Part shown: positions 1 through 8,614 of the stretch, piece after piece
Position numbering within the stretch: position 1 is the first letter of the stretch
Layout: each line of letters opens with the position of its first letter
Source of the DNA: Strigamia acuminata
Taxonomy: Eukaryota > Arthropoda > Chilopoda > Geophilomorpha > Linotaeniidae
NCBI GenBank assembly: GCA_949358305.1
Contig: OX442320.1
Span: 560,501-624,500, forward strand
Direction: 5' to 3'
DNA: 64,000 nt
Notes under the pieces: model-generated
The model's database searches: none
What the model was told of the DNA's origin: nothing
Seen by the model: only the letters and a program-made list of their open reading frames with translations
Made by a program: the position numbers and the translations under genes

Positions 1-744
1 GCTCAAAATTTTTTTTTCAAAATTTATTGCTTGGATGTTGCTAAAACTTACATTGAAGGCTTCTACTAAGGTTTAAACACTATTTCTGAACATTCAGAGA
101 CATTGGACTTGTGGTGTTTGTGCTAAGTCAACCGTGATGAGATCAAAAGTCTATTCTCCCAAATCATTGCTTGGATGTTTCTAAAACTTACATTGGAGCC
201 TTCTACTAAGGTTTAAACACTATTTCTGAACATTCAGAGACATTGGTCTTGTGGTGTTTGTGCTAAGTCAACTGTGATGAGATCAAAAGTCTATTCTCCC
301 AAATCATTGCTTGGATGTTTCTAAAACTTACATTGGAGCCTTCTACTAAGGTTTAAACACTATTTCTGAACATTCAGAGACATTGGTCTTGTGGTGTTTG
401 TGCTAAGTCAACTATGATGAGATCAAAAGTCTATTCTCCCAAATGATTGCTTGGATGTTTCTAAAACTTACATTGGAGCCTTCTACTAAGGTTTAAACAC
501 TATTTCTGAACATTCAGAGACATTGGTCTTGTGGTGTTTGTGCTAAGTCAACTATGATGAGATCAAAAGTCTATTCTCCCAAATCATTGCTTGGATGTTT
601 CTAAAACTTACATTGGAGCCTTCTACTAAGGTTTAAACACTATTTCTGAACATTCAGAGACATTGATCTTGTGGTCTTTGTGCTAAGTCAACTGCAATGT
701 GAAATAAGCTCAAAATTTTTTTTTCAAAATTTATTGCTTGGATG
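1..744. repeat. Satellite array, segment 1 (140/147-bp monomers)
   Basis: Tandem satellite. The 140-bp (type A) monomer carries the block ATGAGATCAAAAGTCTATTC. The 147-bp (type B) monomer carries AGCTCAAAATTTTTTTTTC instead. Both share a nearly invariant core of about 90 bp that includes GGTTTAAACACTATTTCTGA. The same B-type landmark starts at positions 1 and 708. The 707-bp spacing equals one B plus four A monomers, so this is one five-monomer higher-order unit followed by the start of the next. There is no coding potential. The segment is cut by a solo LTR at 744/745 and resumes in phase at 2017. Confidence 0.97.
741..744. repeat. Target-site duplication (left), solo LTR
   Basis: GATG immediately precedes the LTR and is repeated at 2017-2020. 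Removing the insert and one copy restores an uninterrupted satellite monomer. Confidence 0.85.
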
Positions 745-1044
745 TGTTGCAAACAGACATGTCGAACTCGGAAGTCGCGTGGTACATTCATAGGCAACTG
801 TCCTGTTGCGCATCCATGATCGTATAGTAGAAATTCCAGCAGCAGAAAGCGTTAGGCCTAGCATTAGGCCTAGTTCTCAAACAGTAGATCAAATGGGAAA
901 AACATCTCAGCTAATGGGCAAGAAAATGTGTCTTCAAGGAGGAGGAGAGTCAGCTTGGCTCTCTACTCACTCATTCTCTGGGAACTCATTTCAGAAATAA
1001 TCCAAAGGAAGAACATCAAAGAAAGATAAAAGAATAACAACTTA

Positions 1045-1050
1045 TTTATT
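1045..1050 (-). promoter_or_regulatory. Candidate LTR polyadenylation signal
   Basis: AATAAA on the minus strand, about 300 bp before the LTR's minus-strand 3' end. The surrounding bases resemble the AATAAA region of the thymidine-kinase element LTR (3642-3647), which supports a shared R/U5 boundary. Motif-based only. Confidence 0.4.
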
Positions 1051-1994
1051 CTAAATCAACCATAACAAGCTTCTTCTAGCAACAGCTAGTAACAACAGCA
1101 ACAACAACTAAGCCTAGCAACAACAAGCGCCTAGCAACCGTGAACAATGGCGCTAAAATAGGCTTATTTACAAGCGACAATTACTCATTATAAATAACTT
1201 ATTGCCTCCAAAGAGGGCGCTACGTGTCTCAAACTTAACCCTTTTACATCAAATTGATAACAAGTAATAAAAGCTTAATCTTAACATCTATTAGAGGCAT
1301 AAAATACATAAATAAACAAGTATTAACAATTCCCATTCTTACTTTCAGAGGAAAGCCAACTTTCCTTTTCAAAGACAAAAGCCAACCGCTCATCATGCAA
1401 GATGGCGGCACAGCAACTTGCTAACAGCTGTGCAGGCGAACAGGAGCGAGCCAGACAGACTTCCATAGCCGCCCTTGACCAGACATCGACGCAAGGACCT
1501 TCCAAACAGCGTGGGGACTCGAACGAGAGTCCAAACCAAGGCGTATCGACGCCGCTCTAGACACACACGCGGATCCGATGCGTCCAAATGCCGTCAACTG
1601 TCACGGGAGCTTTACGCCGCTCGCCACCTGCTGCCTCACGTCTTGGAAAGTCGCTGACCCCCTAAAACATCAAGCAAAAGGTAAACAACAATCAAATAAA
1701 ATATGCCTATCTCAAAACAACTCTAATAATTCTTAAACTAATACACAGAATTACTAAACCACTAAAACGATCACATCAAAACGACCACAAGTGACCGACA
1801 ACACATCTCCCGACCAATCCAGGTGCGACTGGCAGCATGACGACCGTCAAGGACATCACCAAACAAGACCGCTGGTCAGCCAAACAACCGGACATCTCAG
1901 ATATGTCTCCAACTTGTGTCAAAAACTAAAAAGCAAATTAAAAAGTCAAATCTTCTTTTCAGAAGCCAAAACGTGGAAAACTTCTAAATCTTTT

Positions 1995-2016
1995 TGTTGC
2001 GTTCCTGCTCGCAAAA
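1995..2016 (-). repeat. Terminal hairpin of the solo LTR
   Basis: On the minus strand the LTR opens TTTTGCG-AGCAGGAA-CGCAACA, an imperfect inverted repeat. It matches the terminal hairpin of the LARD-like LTRs except for three substitutions. One of these (C to A on the plus strand) changes the terminal GCAACA to GCAAAA and weakens the stem. Confidence 0.6.
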
Positions 2017-2020
2017 GATG
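2017..2020. repeat. Target-site duplication (right), solo LTR
   Basis: GATG, partner of 741-744. It continues directly into the satellite monomer. Confidence 0.85.
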
Positions 2021-3377
2021 TTGCTAAAACTTACATTGAAGGCTTCTACTAAGGTTTAAACACTATTTCTGAACATTCAGAGACATTGGACTTGTGGTGT
2101 TTGTGCTAAGTCAACCGTGATGAGATCAAAAGTCTATTCTCCCAAATCATTGCTTGGATGTTTCTAAAACTTACATTGGAGCCTTCTACTAAGGTTTAAA
2201 CACTATTTCTGAACATTCAGAGACATTGGTCTTGTGGTGTTTGTGCTAAGTCAACTGTGATGAGATCAAAAGTCTATTCTCCCAAATCATTGCTTGGATG
2301 TTTCTAAAACTTACATTGGAGCCTTCTACTAAGGTTTAAACACTATTTCTGAACATTCAGAGACATTGGTCTTGTGGTGTTTGTGCTAAGTCAACTATGA
2401 TGAGATCAAAAGTCTATTCTCCCAAATGATTGCTTGGATGTTTCTAAAACTTTCATTGGAGCCTTCTACTAAGGTTTAAACACTATTTCTGAACATTCAG
2501 AGACATTGGTCTTGTGGTGTTTGTGCTAAGTCAACTGTGATGAGATCAAAAGTCTATTCTCCCAAATCATTGCTTGGATGTTTCTAAAACTTACATTGGA
2601 GCCTTCTACTAAGGTTTAAACACTATTTCTGAACATTCAGAGACATTGGTCTTGTGGTGTTTGTGCTAAGTCAACTATGATGAGATCAAAAGTCTATTCT
2701 CCCAAATCATTGCTTGGATGTTTCTAAAACTTACATTGGAGCCTTCTACTAAGGTTTAAACACTATTTCTGAACATTCAGAGACATTGGTCTTGTGGTGT
2801 TTGTGCTAAGTCAACTGTGATGAGATCAAAAGTCTATTCTCTCAAATCATTGCTTGGATGTTTCTAAAACTTACATTGGAGCCTTCTACTAAGGTTTAAA
2901 CACTATTTCTGAACATTCAGAGACATTGATCTTGTGGTCTTTGTGCTAAGTCAACTGCAATGTGAAATAAGCTCAAAATTTTTTTTTCAAAATTTATTGC
3001 TTGGATGTTGCTAAAACTTACATTGAAGGCTTCTACTAAGGTTTAAACACTATTTCTGAACATTCAGAGACATTGGACTTGTGGTGTTTGTGCTAAGTCA
3101 ACCGTGATGAGATCAAAAGTCTATTCTCCCAAATCATTGCTTGGATGTTTCTAAAACTTACATTGGAGCCTTCTACTAAGGTTTAAACACTATTTCTGAA
3201 CATTCAGAGACATTGGTCTTGTGGTGTTTGTGCTAAGTCAACTGTGATGAGATCAAAAGTCTATTCTCCCAAATCATTGCTTGGATGTTTCTAAAACTTA
3301 CATTGGAGCCTTCTACTAAGGTTTAAACACTATTTCTGAACATTCAGAGACATTGTTCTTGTGGTGTTTGTGCTAAG

Positions 3378-3382
3378 TCAAC
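3378..3382. repeat. Target-site duplication (left), thymidine-kinase element
   Basis: TCAAC, repeated at 9973-9977. A 5-bp duplication is within the usual range for BEL/Pao integrases. Confidence 0.9.
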
Positions 3383-3641
3383 TGTTTCTGGCAAGGTCGC
3401 AGGCGACAACCAGGCCAGAAGGAGGGGCGGCAATACTTGACTGCTGCTTGGCTAAAATTGATACACAGAAGTTGGCCAAAGACTTGAAGAAATGCAAACA
3501 CTGGACTTGAACTTGCTGCTTCACATGATGATCTGCCACTGGTGAGTTCAAGGAGGAGGAAGGAGGATTTTTCTACTCACTGCACATTGCTTTCTGGTTG
3601 TATAGAGAAATGAGACTTGGAGAGAAATAAAAAGCAACCAT

Positions 3642-3647
3642 TTTATT
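3642..3647 (-). promoter_or_regulatory. Candidate polyadenylation signal in the 3' LTR
   Basis: AATAAA on the minus strand, about 260 bp before the LTR end, so the element transcript could terminate here. The same hexamer lies at 8874-8879 in the 5' LTR. Confidence 0.45.
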
Positions 3648-4726
3648 CTCTAAATTCTTAACAAGACTACTACAATTGAATCACGAGGATTTTACAAAGA
3701 AGTCACACTTTAACAATAATAAGAAACAACAAGTGTAACTATCTCCACATTGTATAAGGACACTTGCACTTAAAGTTACAGAGGTCTCTAAGTGCTTGTA
3801 AAGAGAAATAAGTACTGCTGGCACAACAAAACTACCGTAGAAGTTAATAGTTGAAAACACATAAGCCTAACAGCAAGTATTTGACATTAAATGCAAAAGT
3901 ATACATTAACAACAGTCTCTAAACACAATGCTCATTGAGAACTAAATTATTCACTCTAAAACACACTGAACAACTCATAAAATAGAGAAAAGAATAAGTA
4001 AAGACATTTTAGACCAATGAGCTGGCAACTTTACAGTAAGTGCAGAAGTTAAGTTATAAATCAACACAGATAAATCTTAAACTTAACACTTTTACATTGC
4101 ATAATAATTAAGTGATTAATTATTAATCAGAACCCACAAAAACTCTTTGGGATTAAACATTTTCTCCTCTCTTTACAGATACAAGTAGACCACTCCCACA
4201 GTAATGGCCGACAATGTAAACAGAGATCACTTGCAGGAAGATAGAAAGGCTTGAAATTAGCTCACTAGACAGGCTACACACAATCTAAGTTAACAAAACG
4301 CTTAATTGGTTAGTAATATACAGAAAACAAACAGAAATTGATTGAAACAGCTTAAAACTGATAATAACATACATTTCTCATTCTAGTACCCTTTTGCTGT
4401 CTGAGAGCATCATTACACCTTGTCACTACATTGACAGTAGTGGACTGGAAACAGGAAAACACTTGGAAACATCAAAACATGCATAACACAGGTAAACAAG
4501 ATAGAAAATAAATTCTAAGTGGATAAATAACTAATGTAAAAACTCTTTTCTTCCCAGATTTATCCGGTCAGATCAACCAGTACTGAGAAATTCACTCAAA
4601 CTAACTCAAAGAAGACTTATATTCAAATAAGTGTCTAATTAAATTCCCAATCTAAGATAAATATTAAAAACCCTTTTTAATAATTCCAGATGACTAATTT
4701 TTAAGACGTTTAGCAGCTTTCCTTTA

Positions 4727-4740
4727 TGTTGCTAGCAACA
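4727..4740. repeat. Terminal 14-bp perfect palindrome of the LTR
   Basis: TGTTGCTAGCAACA reads the same on both strands and forms the extreme end of the LTR. The second copy is at 9959-9972. Its TGTTGC...GCAACA arms match the terminal hairpin of the LARD-like LTRs, which suggests a common integrase end-recognition signal. Confidence 0.7.
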
Positions 4741-4775
4741 TAGATTGCCGGCGAAAAGAAAGTGCGAACAACCCA
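4741..4775. other. 35-bp spacer between ORF stop and 3' LTR
   Basis: All that remains between the stop codon and the 3' LTR. Read on the minus strand the last bases are GCCGGCAATCTA, which is not a convincing polypurine tract. The plus-strand priming site of this element therefore remains unidentified. Its shortness shows that no pol genes lie downstream of the ORF. Confidence 0.7.
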
Positions 4776-7700
4776 TCATTTAGTTCGATTACTTCTGGTC
4801 TTTGATGATAATATTTGGGAGACCTCTTTCACCTTTTCGTATTCCACTCTGGGTGGCATGATTCTTTGACGGATCAAATTTGGTATCCACGGAGGTATTC
4901 TTCGGTTGACAATCATACAACTAAGTCGAATAATTCCGTTGATGATTTCCCTTTTCGTCTCTAGGGACTTCATGGGCTTTGAGAAACATACTCGACAGGT
5001 TGGTTTGTATTTGTCGATCCCTCCTATCATCTTGACTCTGGTTTCGTGCGAAATTCGTCTTGAAAATTCAGCTTTATCTCCGCAAAAATAACATTTTGCT
5101 TGTAGTTTCACAACAGACTCGGCTAGTGGAACTAACTTGGATATCTGATCAAATGGCTTCCTCTTGAAGTCGACGTCTAATGCGGCGACTATTACCTTTT
5201 TCTTTTGCTCAGCCATTTCATTTGAAAAAGTAAAAATGTCGGGAAAAAACTGTCCTTCGTCAATTCCGATTGTCTTCACTAATTTCGTTTTTTCCACAGC
5301 ATTGGTTAGGCTACTGGTAGCAATTGCTTCTCGTCGATGACCGTCGTGGGTCACGACTTCGGTTTTACTGTAACGATCGTCATTGGAGTGTTTAATTAGC
5401 AGGGACGACGTCTTCTCTTCCTTTTCTAAAAGCTTCAATAACTTGGTCGTTTTTCCCGCATACATTGGACCAATGATGAGATGAATTCCCTTTTGATTGG
5501 TTGACAAATCAATTTTCTTTTTCCAGAAATTCAGAATCACGTTTCCACTCCATCTCACGATTGCACACAATTTGGGTAAACTGGGCACTTGGTTTGTAAG
5601 TAATTCGACGTTCTTTCTCCCTGACTCTAACTGATTTCGCCCTCGTAATTCCGGCTTCATGTCCGAGCTTGGAGTTCTGTTGACCAATCCTCCATCCTTG
5701 AACGACTTTTTCGTTTTTTGGAGGGTGGTGTCCAGTTCCTCTTTCTCCAGACCACTGGAGAGGCTCGCGGCAAAACAAGAAGGTGTGACGTCTGTCTGTT
5801 TATTCACACCGGGTTCGCCATTCATGTTGGGCAGTGATTTCGGAATTAATTGGACTATTTTGTTTTCGTCATTTTCAGGTTGATTTGAGATCACTTCTTC
5901 TTTGGACTCGACCGCCATGCAAGAAATGTTGCACGCTGCCATGTTTTCTTCAAGCGGGTTGTTTGGTTTCAGTCGACCGTTTAGAATCCACCCAAAAATT
6001 GTCTCCATTAATCCCAACTCGTCGTTGATTTTTCGGCTTCCACCTTGACAAATCTTCCACCATGCGTTGCTTCCTAATAAGACGTCAATGTCTTCCGATT
6101 CTGACGGATGTATCTCAGCCATCTCAAGTCCGAGTGATTGGACTTGCTTTATGGCTTCTGCTCCAATTATCCCTTTGACTTTCGGGAGTGTGTCGGTTTC
6201 TAATGCAAGGATTGATGTCTTTTTTGTTCCGTGTCTTGATTGTAGTTCGAATCTAAAGACATCATGTGTCGTCGGAACTGGCTTTTTGTTGAGCAGACAC
6301 TGTGTCATCGTGTGTAGTGTCTCGATCTTTTGCATCCGGAATTTATTTACTAGTCTCTTCGTGACGTAGGAGCGATGGCTTCCTGGATCTAGTAATCCGC
6401 GGACGGGGTACATGTCTCCATTTTTCTTCACAAAAAGAGCAGTGAAGACCATCAGTTGAATCTCCACCGACTCGGTAAGCGATACATTAGTAGACACGTT
6501 TTCTTCTTTTGGTGTAATCGCTTTTTCTTTGTTGTTTTTGTTGCAGATCGATGTGTGATGTCTTCCACCACACAAGCGACAACAAAACTTCACGGTACAT
6601 TCTTTGGCTGTGTGGTTATATCTCAAGCAGTTGAAACAAAGTCGTTTCTTCTTCACTATTTCGATCCTCGCTGGTACATCGAGATCCGCATCACAATTTG
6701 CGTGTGCGTGATCACCATCACAATAAGCGCAGGCGGGTTTGCGGTTTGGATTTGACTTGGAATTCATACTCAATTTTCCATTCTCGGAAGTCACGAATGA
6801 GGACATGGTTCCAGTTGGTCTTTCTCTTGTTTCCTTTGAAGTTTTCTCAAATTTTTCTGACTTCTTCAGATGAGCGCGCTTAAGGAGAACGCTTTCTTCC
6901 GACAATTCAGCCAGTTGTATCTCGGTTGCTACGAAGTCCAGAAAAACGTTAACATCATCAACTTTTCCTTGATGCTTTCGGTAAAAACGTTGGGAGATCT
7001 CCGGTGGAAATTTTCTAAGTAGTTCTGGAATAAGGTACGTTCCAGTAGTGTCAACTGACACAGACAGTTGCGCCATGGTCCGGACAGCAGATGCCAATGA
7101 CGTGAATAGAGCTTTGAGTGGCTCGATTGGGTAGAGATCGAAAACGGGTTTCGACTCCCTAATCATCTTTGAAATAGCATTTCTCTGCGTGTTTTCAGAA
7201 CCGAATAGACTCTCCAATGTATTTTTCGCTAATGGGTAGGCGTCATCAGTTATTGGGTACGACTTGATTGCGGATTCTGCAGCCCCAGTGCAGCATGACC
7301 TCAGATATATAAGCTTTTCCACGTTCGAAAGCTCCGTGTTCTGATCAACTGCTGATTCGAATAAATTCGCAAAACCTCTATATTCAGTTGCATCGCCACT
7401 AAATTTGGCAATGTCGGTTTTCGGCAATCTCGTGTTTCTCCTAGATGAAGCGGACGTCTGGTTTAAACTGGAATTCTGTCCCGGATGGGAACCAAATTGC
7501 CCTGCCATTTTTCCAGACACTTTTGCTCTTTGTTTCAATAAATTTACTCTGGTTCTAATGTCTTCAATTCGTTGAAGCCCCGCTAAATAGTCCTCTCTTT
7601 TTGACTCGTCTTTAAGAGCTTTCAATTCGTCGGCGAGATCACTCAATTGCTGGTCAACCGTTATTTGCATGGCTTCCAGCTCTCCTCCGTCTAGAATGTT

Positions 7701-7793
7701 GACTGAAGATCCCAGCAGATCCTCGGCTCCTTGAGCCTTTGCTTTCCAAATGACCTCCTTTTCCTCGAGATCAGCAGCGGATAATGTAGCCAT
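4776..7793 (-). CDS. Gag-protease-thymidine kinase fusion polyprotein (1005 aa)
   Basis: The start is the ATG at 7793, in a strong context (A at -3, G at +4). The frame stays open three codons upstream, but only from a GTG. Residues 1-90 are charged and probably coiled-coil. From about 123 (motif LPKTDIAKFSGD) to about 300 is a BEL/Pao Gag domain of the DUF1759 type. Three zinc knuckles follow: C355/C358/H362/C367, C386/C389/H394/C399 and C405/C408/H412/C417. A DUF1758-type aspartic-protease region runs from about 447 to 606, with DPG at 469-471 where D-S/T-G is expected, and ends near FGWILNG. After a linker of about 160 residues, residues 768-937 form a TK1-type thymidine kinase. The last 68 residues are basic and unassigned. 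Polymerase, RNase H and integrase are absent. Gag would assemble particles with the RNA, and the kinase would phosphorylate thymidine. The domain calls are firm; whether the fusion is cleaved or active is inference. Confidence 0.93.
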   Translation of the reverse strand: MATLSAADLEEKEVIWKAKAQGAEDLLGSSVNILDGGELEAMQITVDQQLSDLADELKALKDESKREDYLAGLQRIEDIRTRVNLLKQRAKVSGKMAGQFGSHPGQNSSLNQTSASSRRNTRLPKTDIAKFSGDATEYRGFANLFESAVDQNTELSNVEKLIYLRSCCTGAAESAIKSYPITDDAYPLAKNTLESLFGSENTQRNAISKMIRESKPVFDLYPIEPLKALFTSLASAVRTMAQLSVSVDTTGTYLIPELLRKFPPEISQRFYRKHQGKVDDVNVFLDFVATEIQLAELSEESVLLKRAHLKKSEKFEKTSKETRERPTGTMSSFVTSENGKLSMNSKSNPNRKPACAYCDGDHAHANCDADLDVPARIEIVKKKRLCFNCLRYNHTAKECTVKFCCRLCGGRHHTSICNKNNKEKAITPKEENVSTNVSLTESVEIQLMVFTALFVKKNGDMYPVRGLLDPGSHRSYVTKRLVNKFRMQKIETLHTMTQCLLNKKPVPTTHDVFRFELQSRHGTKKTSILALETDTLPKVKGIIGAEAIKQVQSLGLEMAEIHPSESEDIDVLLGSNAWWKICQGGSRKINDELGLMETIFGWILNGRLKPNNPLEENMAACNISCMAVESKEEVISNQPENDENKIVQLIPKSLPNMNGEPGVNKQTDVTPSCFAASLSSGLEKEELDTTLQKTKKSFKDGGLVNRTPSSDMKPELRGRNQLESGRKNVELLTNQVPSLPKLCAIVRWSGNVILNFWKKKIDLSTNQKGIHLIIGPMYAGKTTKLLKLLEKEEKTSSLLIKHSNDDRYSKTEVVTHDGHRREAIATSSLTNAVEKTKLVKTIGIDEGQFFPDIFTFSNEMAEQKKKVIVAALDVDFKRKPFDQISKLVPLAESVVKLQAKCYFCGDKAEFSRRISHETRVKMIGGIDKYKPTCRVCFSKPMKSLETKREIINGIIRLSCMIVNRRIPPWIPNLIRQRIMPPRVEYEKVKEVSQILSSKTRSNRTK
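4983..5492 (-). other. TK1-family thymidine kinase domain (residues 768-937 of the fusion)
   Basis: ATP:thymidine phosphotransferase fold of the TK1 class. Visible landmarks are the P-loop GPMYAGKT at residues 775-782, a THDG segment at about 815-818, and IGIDEGQFFPD at 842-852 with E846 at the catalytic-base position. VIVAALD and LVPLAESVVKL follow. Zinc cysteines are C901, C904, C933 and C936, with IGGIDKY (923-929) in the lasso loop that binds the thymine ring. The 29-residue spacing between the two CxxC pairs equals that of human TK1. There is no stop, frameshift or lost signature residue, and the coding is intronless. The eukaryotic C-terminal KEN-box regulatory tail is not seen. The source could be a host TK1 mRNA or a large DNA virus; the sequence alone does not decide. 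Confidence 0.93.
6361..6450 (-). other. Protease active-site region with DPG instead of D-S/T-G
   Basis: The segment GLLDPGSHRSYV (catalytic Asp at residue 469) aligns with the active-site loop of BEL/Pao retropepsins, which normally reads DSG or DTG. The codon is CCA (Pro) where a serine TCA would differ by one base. The flanks, and the downstream GSNAWW and FGWILNG motifs of the same domain, are intact. Activity may be lost or altered. Confidence 0.75.
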
Positions 7794-8075
7794 AATCCTC
7801 ACCGAGAAATGAAGAATTCAAAGATCAGTTCAGGATTCAAACTCAACTTAACTGACTAAATTGGTTAACAAGAAATTGTCTAATTCTTTTACACTCTAGG
7901 ATTTACTGAACACACAAAAACAGGATGGATATCCACAAACTGTTAACAGGATTGAAACACACGGGATGTTAACAGGATTGGCAAATTAACCCCCAAAATT
8001 CAATAATTAAAGGTAATTGACAATTCTCTTATTTTCACAATTGAGTTTCTGACTAGATACTCGTTTTAAATTGGG

Positions 8076-8098
8076 ATACCAACACTAAAGCTTGGTAT
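8076..8098 (-). promoter_or_regulatory. Candidate leader RNA hairpin
   Basis: Perfect 7-bp inverted repeat (ATACCAA and TTGGTAT) with a 9-nt loop in the leader, between primer-binding site and Gag start. Possible packaging structure; seen by eye only. Confidence 0.35.
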
Positions 8099-8591
8099 TA
8101 TTCACTAATTCACTGGATATTCTCTAAATTCCACAAACTGGAATCGAGAATTTATTCAAACTGTTAAGACTTAAACTTCTTCTCCCCCCAACTACACCAG
8201 TTTCTAATCAAAAACTCTTTTTGAAATAATTACAGCAGCAAATTCGGATATTATTCTATTTAAATAATAATTCTTAATAATTATTTCTTCAAATCTTCTT
8301 GTAGGATGTACATTGCGTTGTGTTTGGAATTGATTGTCGTGCAGGATCGCTCGTACTCTCGAAGCCTTGCTTGATCCAAGTTGAAAAACATCTTGACCAT
8401 CTTGACAATTTGAGAATCCAACTTGAAAAACCCACTTTTTTGCCTGTGAAAGGCTGACGAGAGCATACACTTCACTGTAGTGGCACAGCTTCAATGGCAC
8501 TTTACACATAAAAGCTTTGCACAGCTTGAGAACAAAACCCACTGATGAATTTTGCAGCACACATGAAGGTCCACTGAGATAACTGGAAGAA

Positions 8592-8611
8592 ATCCTTGGT
8601 TCACGGTACCA
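8592..8611 (-). promoter_or_regulatory. Candidate primer-binding site, tRNA-His-like
   Basis: Three nucleotides inside the 5' LTR the minus strand reads TGGTACCGTGAACCAAGGAT, starting with the obligatory TGG. Its complement resembles the 3' end of tRNA-His (AATCCTGGTCACGGCACCA) with two single-base insertions and one substitution. The primer assignment is tentative; the position is right. Confidence 0.55.
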
Positions 8612-8614
8612 AAT

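Larger units (their letters stand above)
745..2016 (-). mobile_element. Solo LTR, BEL/Pao-like, 1272 bp
   Basis: A unique 1272-bp insert in the satellite, bounded by the 4-bp duplication GATG. It begins TGTTGC and ends GCAAAA on the plus strand. No second LTR, internal coding region or primer-binding site is present, so it is best read as a solo LTR left by LTR-LTR recombination. The right-hand 22 bp match the end of the LARD-like LTRs at 19 of 22 positions, which sets the minus orientation. Other stretches resemble the LTR of the thymidine-kinase element: TTCAAGGAGGAGGA followed by CTACTCACT, the run AACTTAAC.CTTTTACAT, and the polyadenylation region. Short ORFs inside it are unrelated to any protein I recognise and are probably chance. 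Confidence 0.85.
2017..3382. repeat. Satellite array, segment 2
   Basis: Continuation of the 140/147-bp satellite in phase with segment 1. After subtracting the solo LTR and one TSD, the B-type landmarks at 708 and 2971 are 987 bp apart. That equals one B plus six A monomers, so this unit is two monomers longer than the preceding 707-bp unit. No gene. Confidence 0.97.
3383..4740 (-). repeat. 3' LTR of the thymidine-kinase element
   Basis: 1358 bp, the same length as and apparently identical to 8615-9972. On the plus strand it runs from TGTTTCTGG to TAGCAACA. Read on the minus strand this is the downstream LTR, lying 35 bp after the ORF stop. It contains no recognisable gene. Confidence 0.95.
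7794..8614 (-). other. 5' leader of the thymidine-kinase element
   Basis: 821 bp between the 5' LTR and the Gag start. It holds no ATG-initiated ORF of note; a 153-codon open frame reaching into the LTR starts only at TTG. Structure seen: a perfect 7-bp stem ATACCAA/TTGGTAT at 8076-8098, and a repeated 13-mer GTTAACAGGATTG at 7942-7954 and 7968-7980. This is the expected place for RNA packaging or dimerisation signals, but none is proven. Confidence 0.6.

Noticed and set aside
1-744. Regular repeats as a possible CRISPR array
   Set aside because: The repeat is the whole 140/147-bp monomer, with no unique spacers and no cas genes. It is a eukaryotic satellite.
1323-1657. Overlapping ORFs of about 60 codons in the solo LTR
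   Set aside because: Three overlapping frames on opposite strands in the more GC-rich part of the LTR; no similarity recognised.
5509-6883. ORFs of 60-100 codons overlapping the Gag-TK frame
   Set aside because: Shadows of the long real frame; no motifs of their own.
4776-7793. A viral genome fragment (because of the TK gene)
   Set aside because: The kinase lies in frame with BEL/Pao Gag-protease between LTRs with a TSD. No other viral gene is present.
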